Assembly (NCBI GenBank): GCA_946406115.1
Contig: OX291553.1
Location: 5,833,001 to 5,897,000 of the forward strand
Origin: Apoda limacodes
Taxonomy: Eukaryota; Arthropoda; Insecta; Lepidoptera; Limacodidae
Direction: 5' to 3'
Length of the DNA: 64,000 nt
Notes under the pieces: model-generated
Database searches by the model: none
What the model saw: only the letters and a program-made list of their open reading frames with translations
Told to the model about the DNA's origin: nothing
Translations under genes and position numbers: made by a program
Part shown: positions 41,471 through 51,360 of the stretch, in pieces
Numbering within the stretch: the stretch's first letter is position 1
Layout of the letters: each line of letters opens with the position of its first letter

Positions 41471-43691
41471 TACCCGTGGAGGCAGATCTGCTTTAACTCA
41501 GAAGATCCTGACGTCTGCGCAGCCGCAGTCACTGAGACAATCCTTGCTGGTATGGAATGCTATATTCCTAACCCGCGAGTAGCTGCCGGCGTCAAAAAAC
41601 GACCGTGGTTTAATAGGTCTTGCAGAAAAGCTAAAATTCTTAAGCAAAATGCATATGAGGTTTGGACCACGGCTCGTTTTAATAAGGATCCGAATATTTC
41701 TGAGTTAAAACGCAAATTAAATGCTGCCTCGAGGTTCAGTAAGAAAGCAACTGCCAGAGCAAAATTCCAATTCATCGGCAAAATAGGTGGGCGACTTGCA
41801 AGCTATCCTTCTGGTAGTCGTGCTTTCTGGTCGCTTGCCAAAGCTGCCGAAGGGAACTTCTGCCAGTCGTCGTTACCACCACTGCAAAAGACCGATGGTG
41901 ACTTGGCCCATAGTGCTAAAGAGAAAGCCGATCTACTGGGCAGTCTCTTTGCCTCGAACTCGAATATGAACGATGAAGGCGCTGTACCACCTACTATACC
42001 GTGGTGCGGTAAGACCATGCCGGAAATCTCCATAACGCAGCGGCAGGTCAGGCGGGCGTTACTTTCTCTAGACGTTCATAAGTCGAGTGGGCCAGACGGT
42101 ATACCAGCAGTGGTGCTTAAGCAGTGTGCTCCTGAGTTATGTCCTGAACTCACGCGCCTCTTCGCGCTTTTCTACCACACTAGGCAATTTCCATCTTCAT
42201 GGAAGACTGCGAATGTGCACCCGGTGCCCAAAAAGGGCGATAGATCAGATCCATCGAATTACAGGCCTATCGCTATTACCTCTCTCCTCTCTAAGGTGAT
42301 GGAGCGTGTGATCAACACACAGCTTCTAAGATACCTAGAAGTACACGATCTGGTCAGTGACCGTCAATATGGCTTTCGCCACGGTCGCTCGACTGGTGAC
42401 CTTCTAGTGTATCTCACACACCGATGGGCACTAGCCATTGAGAGTCAGGGGGAGGCATTGGCATGTAGCCTGGACATAGCGAAGGCGTTCGATCGGGTCT
42501 GGCACCGCAGTCTTCTATCGAAGTTGCCATCTTACGGAGTGCCCGAGGGTTTGTGAAAATGGGTGGCTAGCTTTTTGTCCGGCAGACGCATACGAGCCGA
42601 AGTTGACGGTAGTTGCTCTGATAGCATGGACATTAATGCTGGTGTCCCGCAAGGGTCTGTGCTGTCTCCTACGCTGTTTCTACTGCATATCAATGACATG
42701 TTGGAAATGAACAACATACATTGCTATGCAGATGACAGTACTGGAGACGCTTTTTACACGGGTCGTACAAACATCCCTCGTTCCGTTGTGGAGGAAAACC
42801 GCGGAGAACTTGTGTCTCAAATCGAGACCACACTGTCCCAGGTCTTTGACTGGGGACGGGTAAACTTGGTCCGATTCAACCCTACAAAGACACAAGTGTG
42901 CGCGTTCACCGCTAAGAAAACTCCATTCACTGTAGTCCCACAATTCCAGAACACTTCCCTCTCCATCTCCAAGAGCATTGGGATCCTTGGTGTCGACATC
43001 TCCAGCGATGTTCAGTTCCGAGATCATTTATCAGATAAGGTGAAGCTGGCGTCCAAAAAACTTTGTGTACTCAACAGAGCGAAGCAGTGCTTCACGTCGG
43101 GGCAAAGGTTGTTACTTTACAAGTCGCAAGTTCGGCCCCATATGGAGTACTGCTGCCATCTCTGGGCAGGTGCACCCGGATACCAGCTTGGCCCTTTTGA
43201 CTCGGTTCAACGACGGGCTGTGAGAATTGTCGACGATTCCAAACTCACTTGCGGTATCGAGCCCTTAAGTCTGAAGAGAGACTTTGCCTCACTGTGTGTG
43301 TTCTACCGCTTGTACAATGGGTTGTGTTCTGAGGAATTGTTCGAAATTATGCCCACGGCTACTTTCTACCATCGCACCGCTCGCCATCGGCAGGGAATCC
43401 ATTCTCACACTTTAGAACCTAAATGGTCGCGTACAGTGCGGTTTCAGAGAAACTTCCTCCCGCGAACGCTTAAGTTGTGAAATGAGCTCCCTGCCAAGGT
43501 ATTCTGCAAGGACTACAGTATGGAGTTCTTCAAGAAAGAAGTTATTAGATTTCTGAAGGGTCGGCAACGCGCAAGTGATACCCCCGGTGTTGCAAGCGTC
43601 CATAGGCTACGGTGACCGCTTACCATCAGGCGGGCCGTAAGCTTGTTTGCCACCTTAGTGGTATAAAAAAAAAAAAAAAAAAAAAAAAAAA
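41471..43691 (+). mobile_element. LINE family L copy 1 (5'-truncated, poly(A))
   Basis: Encodes the linker after the endonuclease and a full RT. Boxes seen: SSGPDGIPAVVLKQ, SNYRPIAITSLLSK, DRQYGFRHGRSTGDLL, LDIAKAFDRVWH, NAGVPQGSVLSPTLF and the catalytic YADDSTGD. The C-terminal PHMEYCCHLWAGAP follows. Only a TGA near 42554 (Cys codon in the sister copy) and another TGA near 43478 (Trp codon in the sister copy) interrupt the frame, so it is fairly young. It ends with 'ggtata' and a 27-base A run at 43665-43691, as for target-primed integration. CR1/Jockey-group family. Endonuclease missing. Confidence 0.88.
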
Positions 43692-44110
43692 TATTTTGAT
43701 GATGGATATCGATAGAGAACATCGGCGGCAGCAACGTCTGTGCCCCTCTCTGAACCCCTAGGGGCGGTTCAAATTTTTATCAAAAGGTGTTCCTGGGGCG
43801 AATATATTTTGCCAGGAGCAACGTTTGTATGGCAATTTGTTATATCTATATCGACCTCTGTAGAAAAAATTTTGAATCCCGCTGCAGTCCTAGGAGGGGT
43901 TACACAAAAAAGTGATTTATACAAATTTTGCTGGTGACAATGCATTTTACCGATTTGCATCATCAAAATGGTAGGTTGTTGAAACGGGGTGTGTTTTGGA
44001 AAAAATTTTGAACTCCCCTAGTGGTCCTGAGAGGGGTTATAGACAAAAGTGCTCTCTGCAAACGTTGCTGCCAACGATGTGTTCTATCGATTCCCGTCAT
44101 CAAATTATAT
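43692..44110. repeat. Internal inverted repeat
   Basis: 'tgatgatggatatcgatagagaaca' (split across 43697-43721) and the nearby 'gcagcaacgt' are matched in inverted order by 'acgttgctgcc' and 'tgttctatcgattcccgtcatca' at about 44063-44105. This makes arms of about 40 bases with mismatches. Between them lie two further related copies of a 'gggg(c)gaa...caacgtt' unit. It forms a subterminal fold-back inside the larger element. Confidence 0.5.
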
Positions 44111-44455
44111 GATTTTGGGGACACTAATAATTTTCCTACAAAATTAAAAAAAAATCTTTTTTTTCAGCTCCCCCATTTGTACACCCTAAACTTAACCAAA
44201 ACAAAGGAAAAACGTTAAAAAATTCTAAGGCTGGCTTTTTTAATAGACTTCACGCAGCCAGGTGTCTGTTTCAGAAGCTGCAAAAAATCTTAAAATGATA
44301 TGTGTACATTATGAATTCCTTTACAATAATTGTTACATTTGGTTGGTTTTTTTGTAACTTGCTTCGTTTTTGTATTAAAAATGAAAATGCAATGCAGTCT
44401 TTTAAAATTAAATTCGTAAACTACTGCTTAACGGTTGCGACGATTTTAATCACTC

Positions 44456-45212
44456 CGAATCCCAGTATTAATTTTAGAAACATATTTAGTCTTTCATCCA
44501 CACAACCAACAGCTATATTTGTCATTGCCCATCCAGGGTGTAAACAATTAACTGTCACACCTGTTCCTCTTAACCTTCGACTTAGCTCTTTCGTCATGAT
44601 AGTTAAATATAACTTGCCGTTAGAATACACTGAAAATTTGTTCCAATATTTCTCTGTGTTCATATTATCAAAGTCGACTATACCATTTTTATGACCTGAA
44701 GATGAAACGTTAATGATGCGACTAGGTGCCGATGACTTCAGAAGAGGCAATAAAAGGCATGTCAATAAAAATGGTCCAAAGTAATTTACTTGCATTCCGA
44801 TAAGTAAACCATCTTCTGTTTTATTGTCTCCTAGTCCCATAGCGCCAGCATTATTAATAAGTACATCCAAACGTTTCTCACTTCTCATTATGTCTTTACT
44901 AAATTGCTTAACGGAGCGTAAAGACGATAAATCCATTTCCTTACATATAATTGTTGCATCTGGATTCGATTTACGTATTTTTTCTTTCGCAGCTGTAGCG
45001 AGTTCTAAAGTAATGCATGCAATAATGACTCTTGCTCCACGATCAGCTAAATCTCTAGCTGTTTCAAATCCTATACTACTGTTACCTCCCGTTATTATAA
45101 CAGTCTTTCCCACCATATGCGCACTCGAGTGACATATTCCAATAGTTAACTTCTGATACACTTTCACAGATATAACTGCAATTGCTATTAATCCAATTAT
45201 CCACGTAAACAT
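44456..45212 (-). pseudogene. SDR3, 3'-truncated retinol dehydrogenase-like gene
   Basis: Starts at ATG 45212, like SDR2 and SDR4, and is open through TGGNSSIG, NNAG, the serine motif and YSNGK (Tyr and Lys kept). Homology to the paralogues breaks at about 44456, after residue 252. The frame continues for about eleven unrelated residues to a stop at 44421. About 65 C-terminal residues that complete the SDR fold and substrate loop are lost. The cofactor motif has Ser in place of a conserved Gly. Upstream homology also stops early, at about 45357, where another repeat begins. Very likely non-functional. Confidence 0.85.
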
Positions 45213-45357
45213 TGTAACTGGTAACACTGCTGACTGTTTTTACGTATCGTGAAATAATGATAGATAACTATAAAACTTGGTAAAGATCAGTTATCCACGG
45301 CCATGACAACACATATGATCGTTGATTAATAATTTTCAATTGGCGTGTCCCCACAGA

Positions 45358-45516
45358 CAAAATCTCGCCAAGTGCGTGTCGGACTCGCGTGCCAACTCAG
45401 TGGAAAATTGTCATGCACACGCCGGGGAAGGTTTCTGAATTAAAACAACCCTTTCACAATAGGTGGCGTGCCAGTTAATTTAGAAAAAAAAAAACGTTCG
45501 CCGGGTCAGCTAGTTC
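45358..45516 (+). repeat. Lepidopteran repeat fragments and CTAGT end
   Basis: 'gccaagtgcgtgtcggactcgcg' at 45367 matches the end of the 'agggttccgtac' repeat family (repeat Y) on the opposite strand. It is followed near 45493 by 'cgttcgccgggtcagCTAGT', a Helitron-type terminus. These pieces replace the normal upstream flank of SDR3. Confidence 0.5.
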
Positions 45517-45980
45517 TGTTAAAAATAAACTTAGAAATTGATATATTTATCCTTAGAGTAAAATAAATAATTAATTACTATTCAAACACAACAATTTGGA
45601 ATCAATAAAAAATAATTACTCATAAAATTTACCTAGCCTATTTTCTATCTATCGGTTGATAAACACTAGATAGGTGCATGGATTTAACAGATATTAATTA
45701 ACAAGTCGCAAGCGTCAGAGATCCGAGGCCTATGATAAGTCGTATTATCGCGTTTGATAAGTTGTATTATCGCATTTCTGAAAGTAAATGTCATAAGGCA
45801 TGTTTCCACGGACCTCGCAGCCTCGAGGAAGAAATTTCCAAGTACGGAAACTGTTGTGTAGACGTGCCTTGCATGAGCGCAGTTGCGGCCGAGCTGTCCG
45901 GAGTCGGCAAACCACTTTGCTCAAAGGTGCTTCAGACGTGTGCCTAGGTTGAGGATGTTAGAGATGTCTTAATCCATACT
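45517..45980. other. Degenerate upstream flank of SDR4 block
   Basis: 'aataaataattaattactatt' near 45562 resembles the block A flank at 6940-6960. This suggests ancestral SDR upstream sequence pushed away by insertions. A 71-codon Cys-containing open stretch at 45732-45947 has no recognisable domain and is not called as a gene. Confidence 0.35.
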
Positions 45981-46542
45981 TCTATACTAATATTATAAAT
46001 TGCGAAAATCTGTGTGTTACCTCTTCACGCTTAAACCGCTGAACCAATTTCGATAAAATTTGGTATGGATATAGTTTGAGTGCCGGGAAAGGACATAGGA
46101 TAGTTTTTATCCCGAAAAAAACAAAATTTTTCGCGAGAATAACTATAACCGAGCTTTTATTAGTATTGATGAGTTGACGTAACAATCCCACGCCAATTAC
46201 CAAATTCAGGGCGGGTGGAGCCGCTGGCAAAATAATTCATTAATTACCAGCTATGCAAAAGTTTGGATGTTTGGATGTTTGTCAATCAATCACGCTTCAA
46301 CCACTGGATGGATCGGGATGAAACTTGGCACACTTATAGGCAAGGTCCTGGGATAGGACATAGACTATTTTTCATTCCGGAAAATTTACGCGGGAACAAC
46401 TTTAACCGAATTCCACGAACGAACCATAGCAGCAGATATAGCTTGCTATAACAAACTTCTTTTGTATAAGCAAGGAGTTGCCGTAAGTATCCTACGTCGA
46501 TTACCAAATTTAGGGCGGGCCAAGTCGTTGGCAAAAGCTAGT
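45981..46542 (+). mobile_element. Two adjacent Helitron-like short elements
   Basis: The first (about 45981-46223) opens with TCTATACTAATATTATAAA, the start I associate with lepidopteran non-autonomous Helitrons, and contains 'aaaccgctgaaccaatttcg'. Its 3' end is damaged. The second (about 46255-46542) has the same internal order ('ggatgaaacttggcaca', 'gggcgggccaag') and ends 'ggcaaaagCTAGT'. Neither encodes a Rep/helicase. The second end lies 221 bp upstream of the SDR4 start, the same distance as at SDR2. Confidence 0.6.
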
Positions 46543-46762
46543 ATTATATAAGTAAGCTAATCGGCTTTGGTCGGCAGCCACGAGCAGCAATCTCGCGGTG
46601 TAAGCGCGGCCGCTTGGTCTGTGGGGACACGCCGATTGAAAATTAATAATCAACGATCATATGTGTTGTCATGGCCGTTGATAACTGATCTTTACCAAGT
46701 TTTATAGTTATCTATCATTATTTCACGATACGTAAAAACAGTCAGCAGTGTTACCAGTTACA
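46543..46762 (+). promoter_or_regulatory. Conserved upstream region of SDR4
   Basis: Bounded by the CTAGT terminus and the ATG; nearly identical to the SDR2 upstream region and partly shared with SDR3. A TTTATAG string at 46701 could be a TATA element about 60 bases before the ATG. Conservation is explained by recent duplication, so it does not prove selection. Confidence 0.4.
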
Positions 46763-47716
46763 ATGTTTACGTGGATAATTGGATTAATAGCAATTGCAGT
46801 TATATCTGTGAAAGTGTATCAGAAGTTAACAATTGGAATGTGTCACTCGAGTGCGCATATGGTGGGAAAGACTGTTATAATAACGGGAGGTAACAGTGGT
46901 ATAGGATTTGAAACAACTAGAGATTTAGCTGATCGTGGAGCAAGAGTCATTATTGCATGCATTACTTTAGAACTCGCTACAGCTGCGAAAGCAAAAATAC
47001 GTAAATCGAATCCAGATGCAACAATTATATGTAAACAAATAGATTTATCGTCTTTACGCTCCATTAAGAAATTTAGTGAAGACATAATGAGAAGTGAGAA
47101 ACGTTTGGATGTACTTATTAATAATGCTGGCGCTATAGTACCGGGAGATAGTAAAACAGAAGATGGTTTACTTATCGGAATGCAAGTTAATTACTTTGGA
47201 CCATTTTTATTGACATGCCTTTTATTGCCTCTTCTGAAGTCATCTGCGCCTAGTCGCATCATTAACGTTTCATCTTCAGGTCATAAAAATGGTATAGTTG
47301 ACTTTGACAATATGAACACAGAGAAATATTGGAACGAATTTTCAGTGTATTCTAACAGCAAGTTATATTTAACTATCATGACGATGGAGCTAAGTCGAAG
47401 GTTAAGAGGAACCGGTGTGACAGTTAATTGTTTACACCCTGGATGGGCAATGACAAATATAGCTGTTGGTTGTGTGGATGAAAGACTAAATATGTTTCTA
47501 AAATTAATACTGGGATTCGCGTGTAAAACTCATTCGGAAGCGGCACAGACGTCTGTATATTTGGCAGTGTCACCGGAAGTTAAACATATGACTGGAAAGT
47601 ACTTTTGTGATTGTCGGGAACAGAAAGCGTCTCCGTTGTGTCAAGATCTGGAACTGTCAAAGAAGTTGTGGACTGAATCAGAGAAATTAGTTAATTTTTC
47701 TTTCACTGATCGTTAA
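46763..47716 (+). CDS. Retinol dehydrogenase-like SDR (SDR4)
   Basis: 317-residue intact intronless SDR. Hydrophobic anchor at residues 4-18, TGGNSGIG at 41-48, NNAG at 120-123, catalytic serine in VSSSG (169-173), Tyr196 and Lys200 in YSNSK, HPGW at 225-228. The residue after the second strand is Ile67 (ACIT), unlike Arg in SDR1. The ATG is preceded by 'gttaca' and aligns with the paralogues; the few upstream codons start only at GTG. Divergently placed with respect to SDR3, 1.55 kb away. Family members reduce or oxidise retinoids or other hydrophobic carbonyls. It is the best candidate for a working gene of its subfamily. Confidence 0.86.
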   Translation: MFTWIIGLIAIAVISVKVYQKLTIGMCHSSAHMVGKTVIITGGNSGIGFETTRDLADRGARVIIACITLELATAAKAKIRKSNPDATIICKQIDLSSLRSIKKFSEDIMRSEKRLDVLINNAGAIVPGDSKTEDGLLIGMQVNYFGPFLLTCLLLPLLKSSAPSRIINVSSSGHKNGIVDFDNMNTEKYWNEFSVYSNSKLYLTIMTMELSRRLRGTGVTVNCLHPGWAMTNIAVGCVDERLNMFLKLILGFACKTHSEAAQTSVYLAVSPEVKHMTGKYFCDCREQKASPLCQDLELSKKLWTESEKLVNFSFTDR

Positions 47717-49065
47717 ATACACATTAACATATAACCTTCACCTTCAGTTTTAGTAATCAGACAAAAGTTGAGGCATTGATCGGTATTGAATAGTGAATAC
47801 GCATATGTATCACGTTCTAAGTAAATTGACTTCAAAAAAGGAAATATAGGTACACTTTACAAATTTTTTCACCTCTTTTCACCTTTTTTGGGATTAAATT
47901 TGAACCTGAAACGTTTAATAAATAGTGTTGAAAAGCATGTCCCTATTTCAAGTATTATACTAAATTAAAACATTAAAAAATATTACTAAACAAATTTTCC
48001 ATCTCGTAAGACCTAACACGTCGTTTGTTAGTTGTGTTAAGAATAAATATCCACCACGTTTCAATTTAATTACTATAGACATATTAAATCCTATACCTAG
48101 TTTCTCATCTCCTTTCAACCCCGTTCAAAGCAGTAAAATTTTATAAGCAATAATACTGAGTTTTAAGTAAATGAGGGGTTGATTATCAAAATTACCTGAA
48201 ATACATGTTTTAATCATTTAGCTGTAAAACATTTACATAAATTATGAATAAAATTTCACTATAAAATATTATTTTCCTCAAAAACTTGCACTTTACTCCC
48301 GTGCGGGTTTAAAGGTGCGGGTTGAATTTGAAAAAACCTGAAATGCGTGTATTAGTGTAATACTCGTATCTGTCCGAAATATCTGTTTTATTTTCGTGTA
48401 ACAATGGATAGCATTGTACCAAGTTTCGTAAAAATAATGTTTGCCAATTCCATACAAAATTAGCATAACATTTTCTTCCCTTAGAGGTTGAATTTTAAAA
48501 CTCTCCGAAACACTTTGTTTATTATTCGTGTTAAAAATTATATAAAGATACTAAGTTTAAAGTAAATAGCACTTCTAAGTTTTAAGCAATAAAACAGTGT
48601 GGTTTTTTTTTCAAAATCTATGGGTTTGATTCCAATCCAAAAATTTCAAATGGTTTCATAAATCTAACGATGCAATTTTAGTTTTCGTCAAATTCGGGCT
48701 CCAGACTCCTTTGAGCACTTTTCGCTATTCAGGATTTGGCCATGCACGCCCATTTGAAAACTTCACCTGTATATATATATATATATAATAGGGTGAAATA
48801 AATATATAATATAGTAAATTTTCACATGTGTAACTACTGTAAATTTTCACAGGTATAAAACTAAAAAGAAATCTGGATTACCATTAAGTACAGAAAACCA
48901 AAAATAATAAATGAAGAAACTTAAGAAATTAATGTAAAATAAACTTTTATAAATATTTATAAAAGTCTTATGTGTAACAAATACATGAATTTAAGAAAAT
49001 GAAAAGGAAATATCGAAGAAATTTAATAATATCTACAACAAATTGGCGCATCAAAATATAGCTCA
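47717..49065. other. Non-coding, imperfect repeated units
   Basis: Several related units of roughly 190-230 bases recur near 47875, 48105, 48293 and 48470. Each has a C-rich string such as 'ttcacc...ttggg(g)tt(g)aatttgaa' followed by 'cctgaaa'. They look like a decayed internally repetitive element. A TA microsatellite lies at about 48768-48788. No gene. Confidence 0.4.
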
Positions 49066-49884
49066 GGAGGCCTACAACTGATATCAGTTTCAATTGTAAA
49101 ATCCTACGGCGATCGAGAAATATACTAAATTGGTACTCTTGAACGTTGTTGTAGCTCTCAATCGAGAACGGAATTTGGTGGCCAATTTCGGAACTAAACT
49201 CCTATACAAATATTAAGAATCGGTACTGTTTGAGCCATCGGATCGAGAGTGAAATTAGGTATGATGATCTGTGAAAAGAAATGTCAAAATTCTAAATAAA
49301 CAAAACAAAACTATCGCTACGGAGTTTTGGCGCGAATCTTAAGAAGGAGTGGTGTTTTTTTCTGTTTAATTTTTCTAAATTCATTTAGTAACTTTCGATG
49401 TATATATTTTAGCAAAGTTTTACGAAAGCGTGTTAATAATTGTGCAGCGAAGGCTCATGAATAGTGAATTATGAAGAAATAAGCAGGACATGATGCGCAA
49501 TGTCTGAGGATCCACACCAAATCTCCCGCCCAATCTTGGGACTTGAAAACGAGGACACGCGGTAACGCCCGCGCCACGATACGATATAATATACTTGACT
49601 TTGACTCTGGCAAATGCATAAATGGTCTGCTAAGACCGTGCGAGCCCATTATAATATAAAAAAAAAAAAACGATCGCTACGAAGATTTAACTTTCACTTT
49701 AATTTTTATTAGTTTCAGTATTGTTTTTATATTTTGTGATTTGTGATTTCGAAATGTGTGCAATCCCAATTTCAATTCAATCGCAATTTGGTTTAAGAAT
49801 ACCGATGGAGATCGAGTTTAAGCTTGCCACGAAATTGGATTGAAACTGGATTGGGATTTAAACTGATATCAGTTGTAGGCCTCC
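49066..49884. mobile_element. 819-bp MITE-like element with palindromic ends
   Basis: The ends are inverted repeats of about 24 bases: GGAGGCCTACAACTG then ATATCAGTT on the left, and the reverse complement on the right at 49861-49884. Each end contains the perfect 14-base palindrome AACTGATATCAGTT. No transposase. Related strings 'atcgctacg(g/a)ag' occur inside at 49312 and 49671. No obvious target duplication. Confidence 0.65.
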
Positions 49885-51030
49885 AGAAGCGTCCGCACGC
49901 AATGACGTGTGCCCGTGCGGGTTGCGCTCTCGCTGACATTGACTTCGGTAGCGTACGGCGCGCATCACCGCGGTTCGGGCGGTAGGATGGGTATGTGGCG
50001 CGTCTAACAGTACTCGTACCGCATACTACGACAGCCAAGTGACAATGTTTTTCCAAATATTAAGGGTCGCACCGACCTTAAAAAAATATTTGGCATTAAA
50101 TATGCTATGCTTTAAATTTTTAAGAGATCAAACTTTATTTCTTCCTTTATTTAGTTGTTAATTAAATAAATTACTGTTTTGAAATCGGTTTCATTGTTCT
50201 TAAAAGTAATTGTCAGTTAACCATTAAGCTACTATTTATTTACTTATACAGAAATTATAGGTATTGCTGCAGTTAGTATGCATTTACTATTCGGTACGGT
50301 CCGTGTGATGTTGACATTATACCACCAAGATCACTCATCGTCTTACCTGTCAGTTTAAAATCGTGCAGTTACCGCTGTTTAGAATCTGTTGTTTATTTTA
50401 TAAAGTGCCACTGACCGATATGTTACACAATTGAGCTACATTTTTATTAGTTCAGTTTATTGTGCTTTTTGGATTAGATTGATAAAAAAATAGAACACAT
50501 TACCAATTGCGCCTAGTGCACACAGAAGTCACAATTTACAAAAGAATAGAAAGAAACAATTTCCGTAGACTGGAAAGAAAATAAAAGCGCTATTAAGTGT
50601 CAACCAAATATAAACTTAACATATTTTTAAAAACATTGCCAATGATATGTATTTATAAATTGTGTTAACTTGTTGTGATAGGCAAGAAGCTTGGCAAAGG
50701 TTCCTAATTATCAGATAACATACATTTATTAACATTATAAATCACAAGAAGTTGGCCTGTTCTTTTATATTTAACTTTTTGATGGGATATAAGTTGAACT
50801 TAGCAAATTTAAAATTTAAGTGCAAAGAGCGCGGCGAGTTCGTTTGCTTACATATAGCAAGGTATATTAAATTAACGTGATTATAATAATAATAATAATA
50901 TCGCAATTTTTGTATGTGCACTTTTGTATGTATTGGGTATGGGTTGTATTTTGTAACTTTACTAGTTACTAATATAGAATAAAGAAACACTATTGTACTA
51001 AAGTAATACACGAGAATTGATTGACAGATA
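49885..51030. other. GC patch, hairpin and AT-rich tail
   Basis: 49885-50045 is GC-rich with no recognised gene. At 50053-50093 a near-perfect hairpin has arms CCAAATATT/AATATTTGG and an inner AAGGGTCG/CGACCTT. The rest is AT-rich, with an (ATA)n run near 50884-50900. Confidence 0.45.
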
Positions 51031-51360
51031 CATACTTATTTGCTCAATCCCCATGGTAAAGAGCGTGATGTTGATTCCACCATTTGGAATTATACGTGCA
51101 AAACTTCAATCTGTCTGTAGTTTTTGCGTGAAGCTAGGACATACGTACACACTGACAAACTAAACTAATAAGTTTGCTCACCACCCATGACAAATAGCTA
51201 CATAATTTATAGCCTATAAGTAGACGATTTGAAGATTACGCGTGCAAAATTTAACAGAATCTGTCCAAGTGTTCAGTACTTTTGGCGTGAAGCTGGGACA
51301 TCATACAAATACACAGAACAAAATTTTGAAAAATTATATTTTGTAATTACGCAGCAATTT

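Larger units (their letters stand above)
40657..44270. mobile_element. Inverted-repeat element with nested LINE
   Basis: The left arm (about 40657-40862) and right arm (about 44100-44270) are inverted copies. Landmarks are 'gacacctggc(c/t)gcgtgaag', 'cctttgttttggtta', 'tagggt', 'ggggg(t/a)gctgaaaaaaa' and 'gtgtcccca'. The arms enclose a GC-rich segment, a 2.2-kb LINE insertion and a smaller internal inverted repeat. Without the LINE the element would be roughly 1.4 kb. No transposase is seen and the exact ends and target duplication are unclear. The right arm stops about 190 bases before the SDR3 breakpoint. Confidence 0.65.

Noticed and set aside
44302..44694. 130-codon plus-strand frame
   Set aside because: Antisense to SDR3 in its second half and without recognisable features in its first half.
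45493..45516. A complete Helitron carrying SDR3 and ending at this CTAGT
   Set aside because: No convincing 5' TC start or 3' hairpin could be placed around SDR3; only the terminus-like string is visible.
45732..45947. 71-codon Cys-containing open frame
   Set aside because: No recognisable domain, no splice or expression signal, and it lies between repeat fragments.
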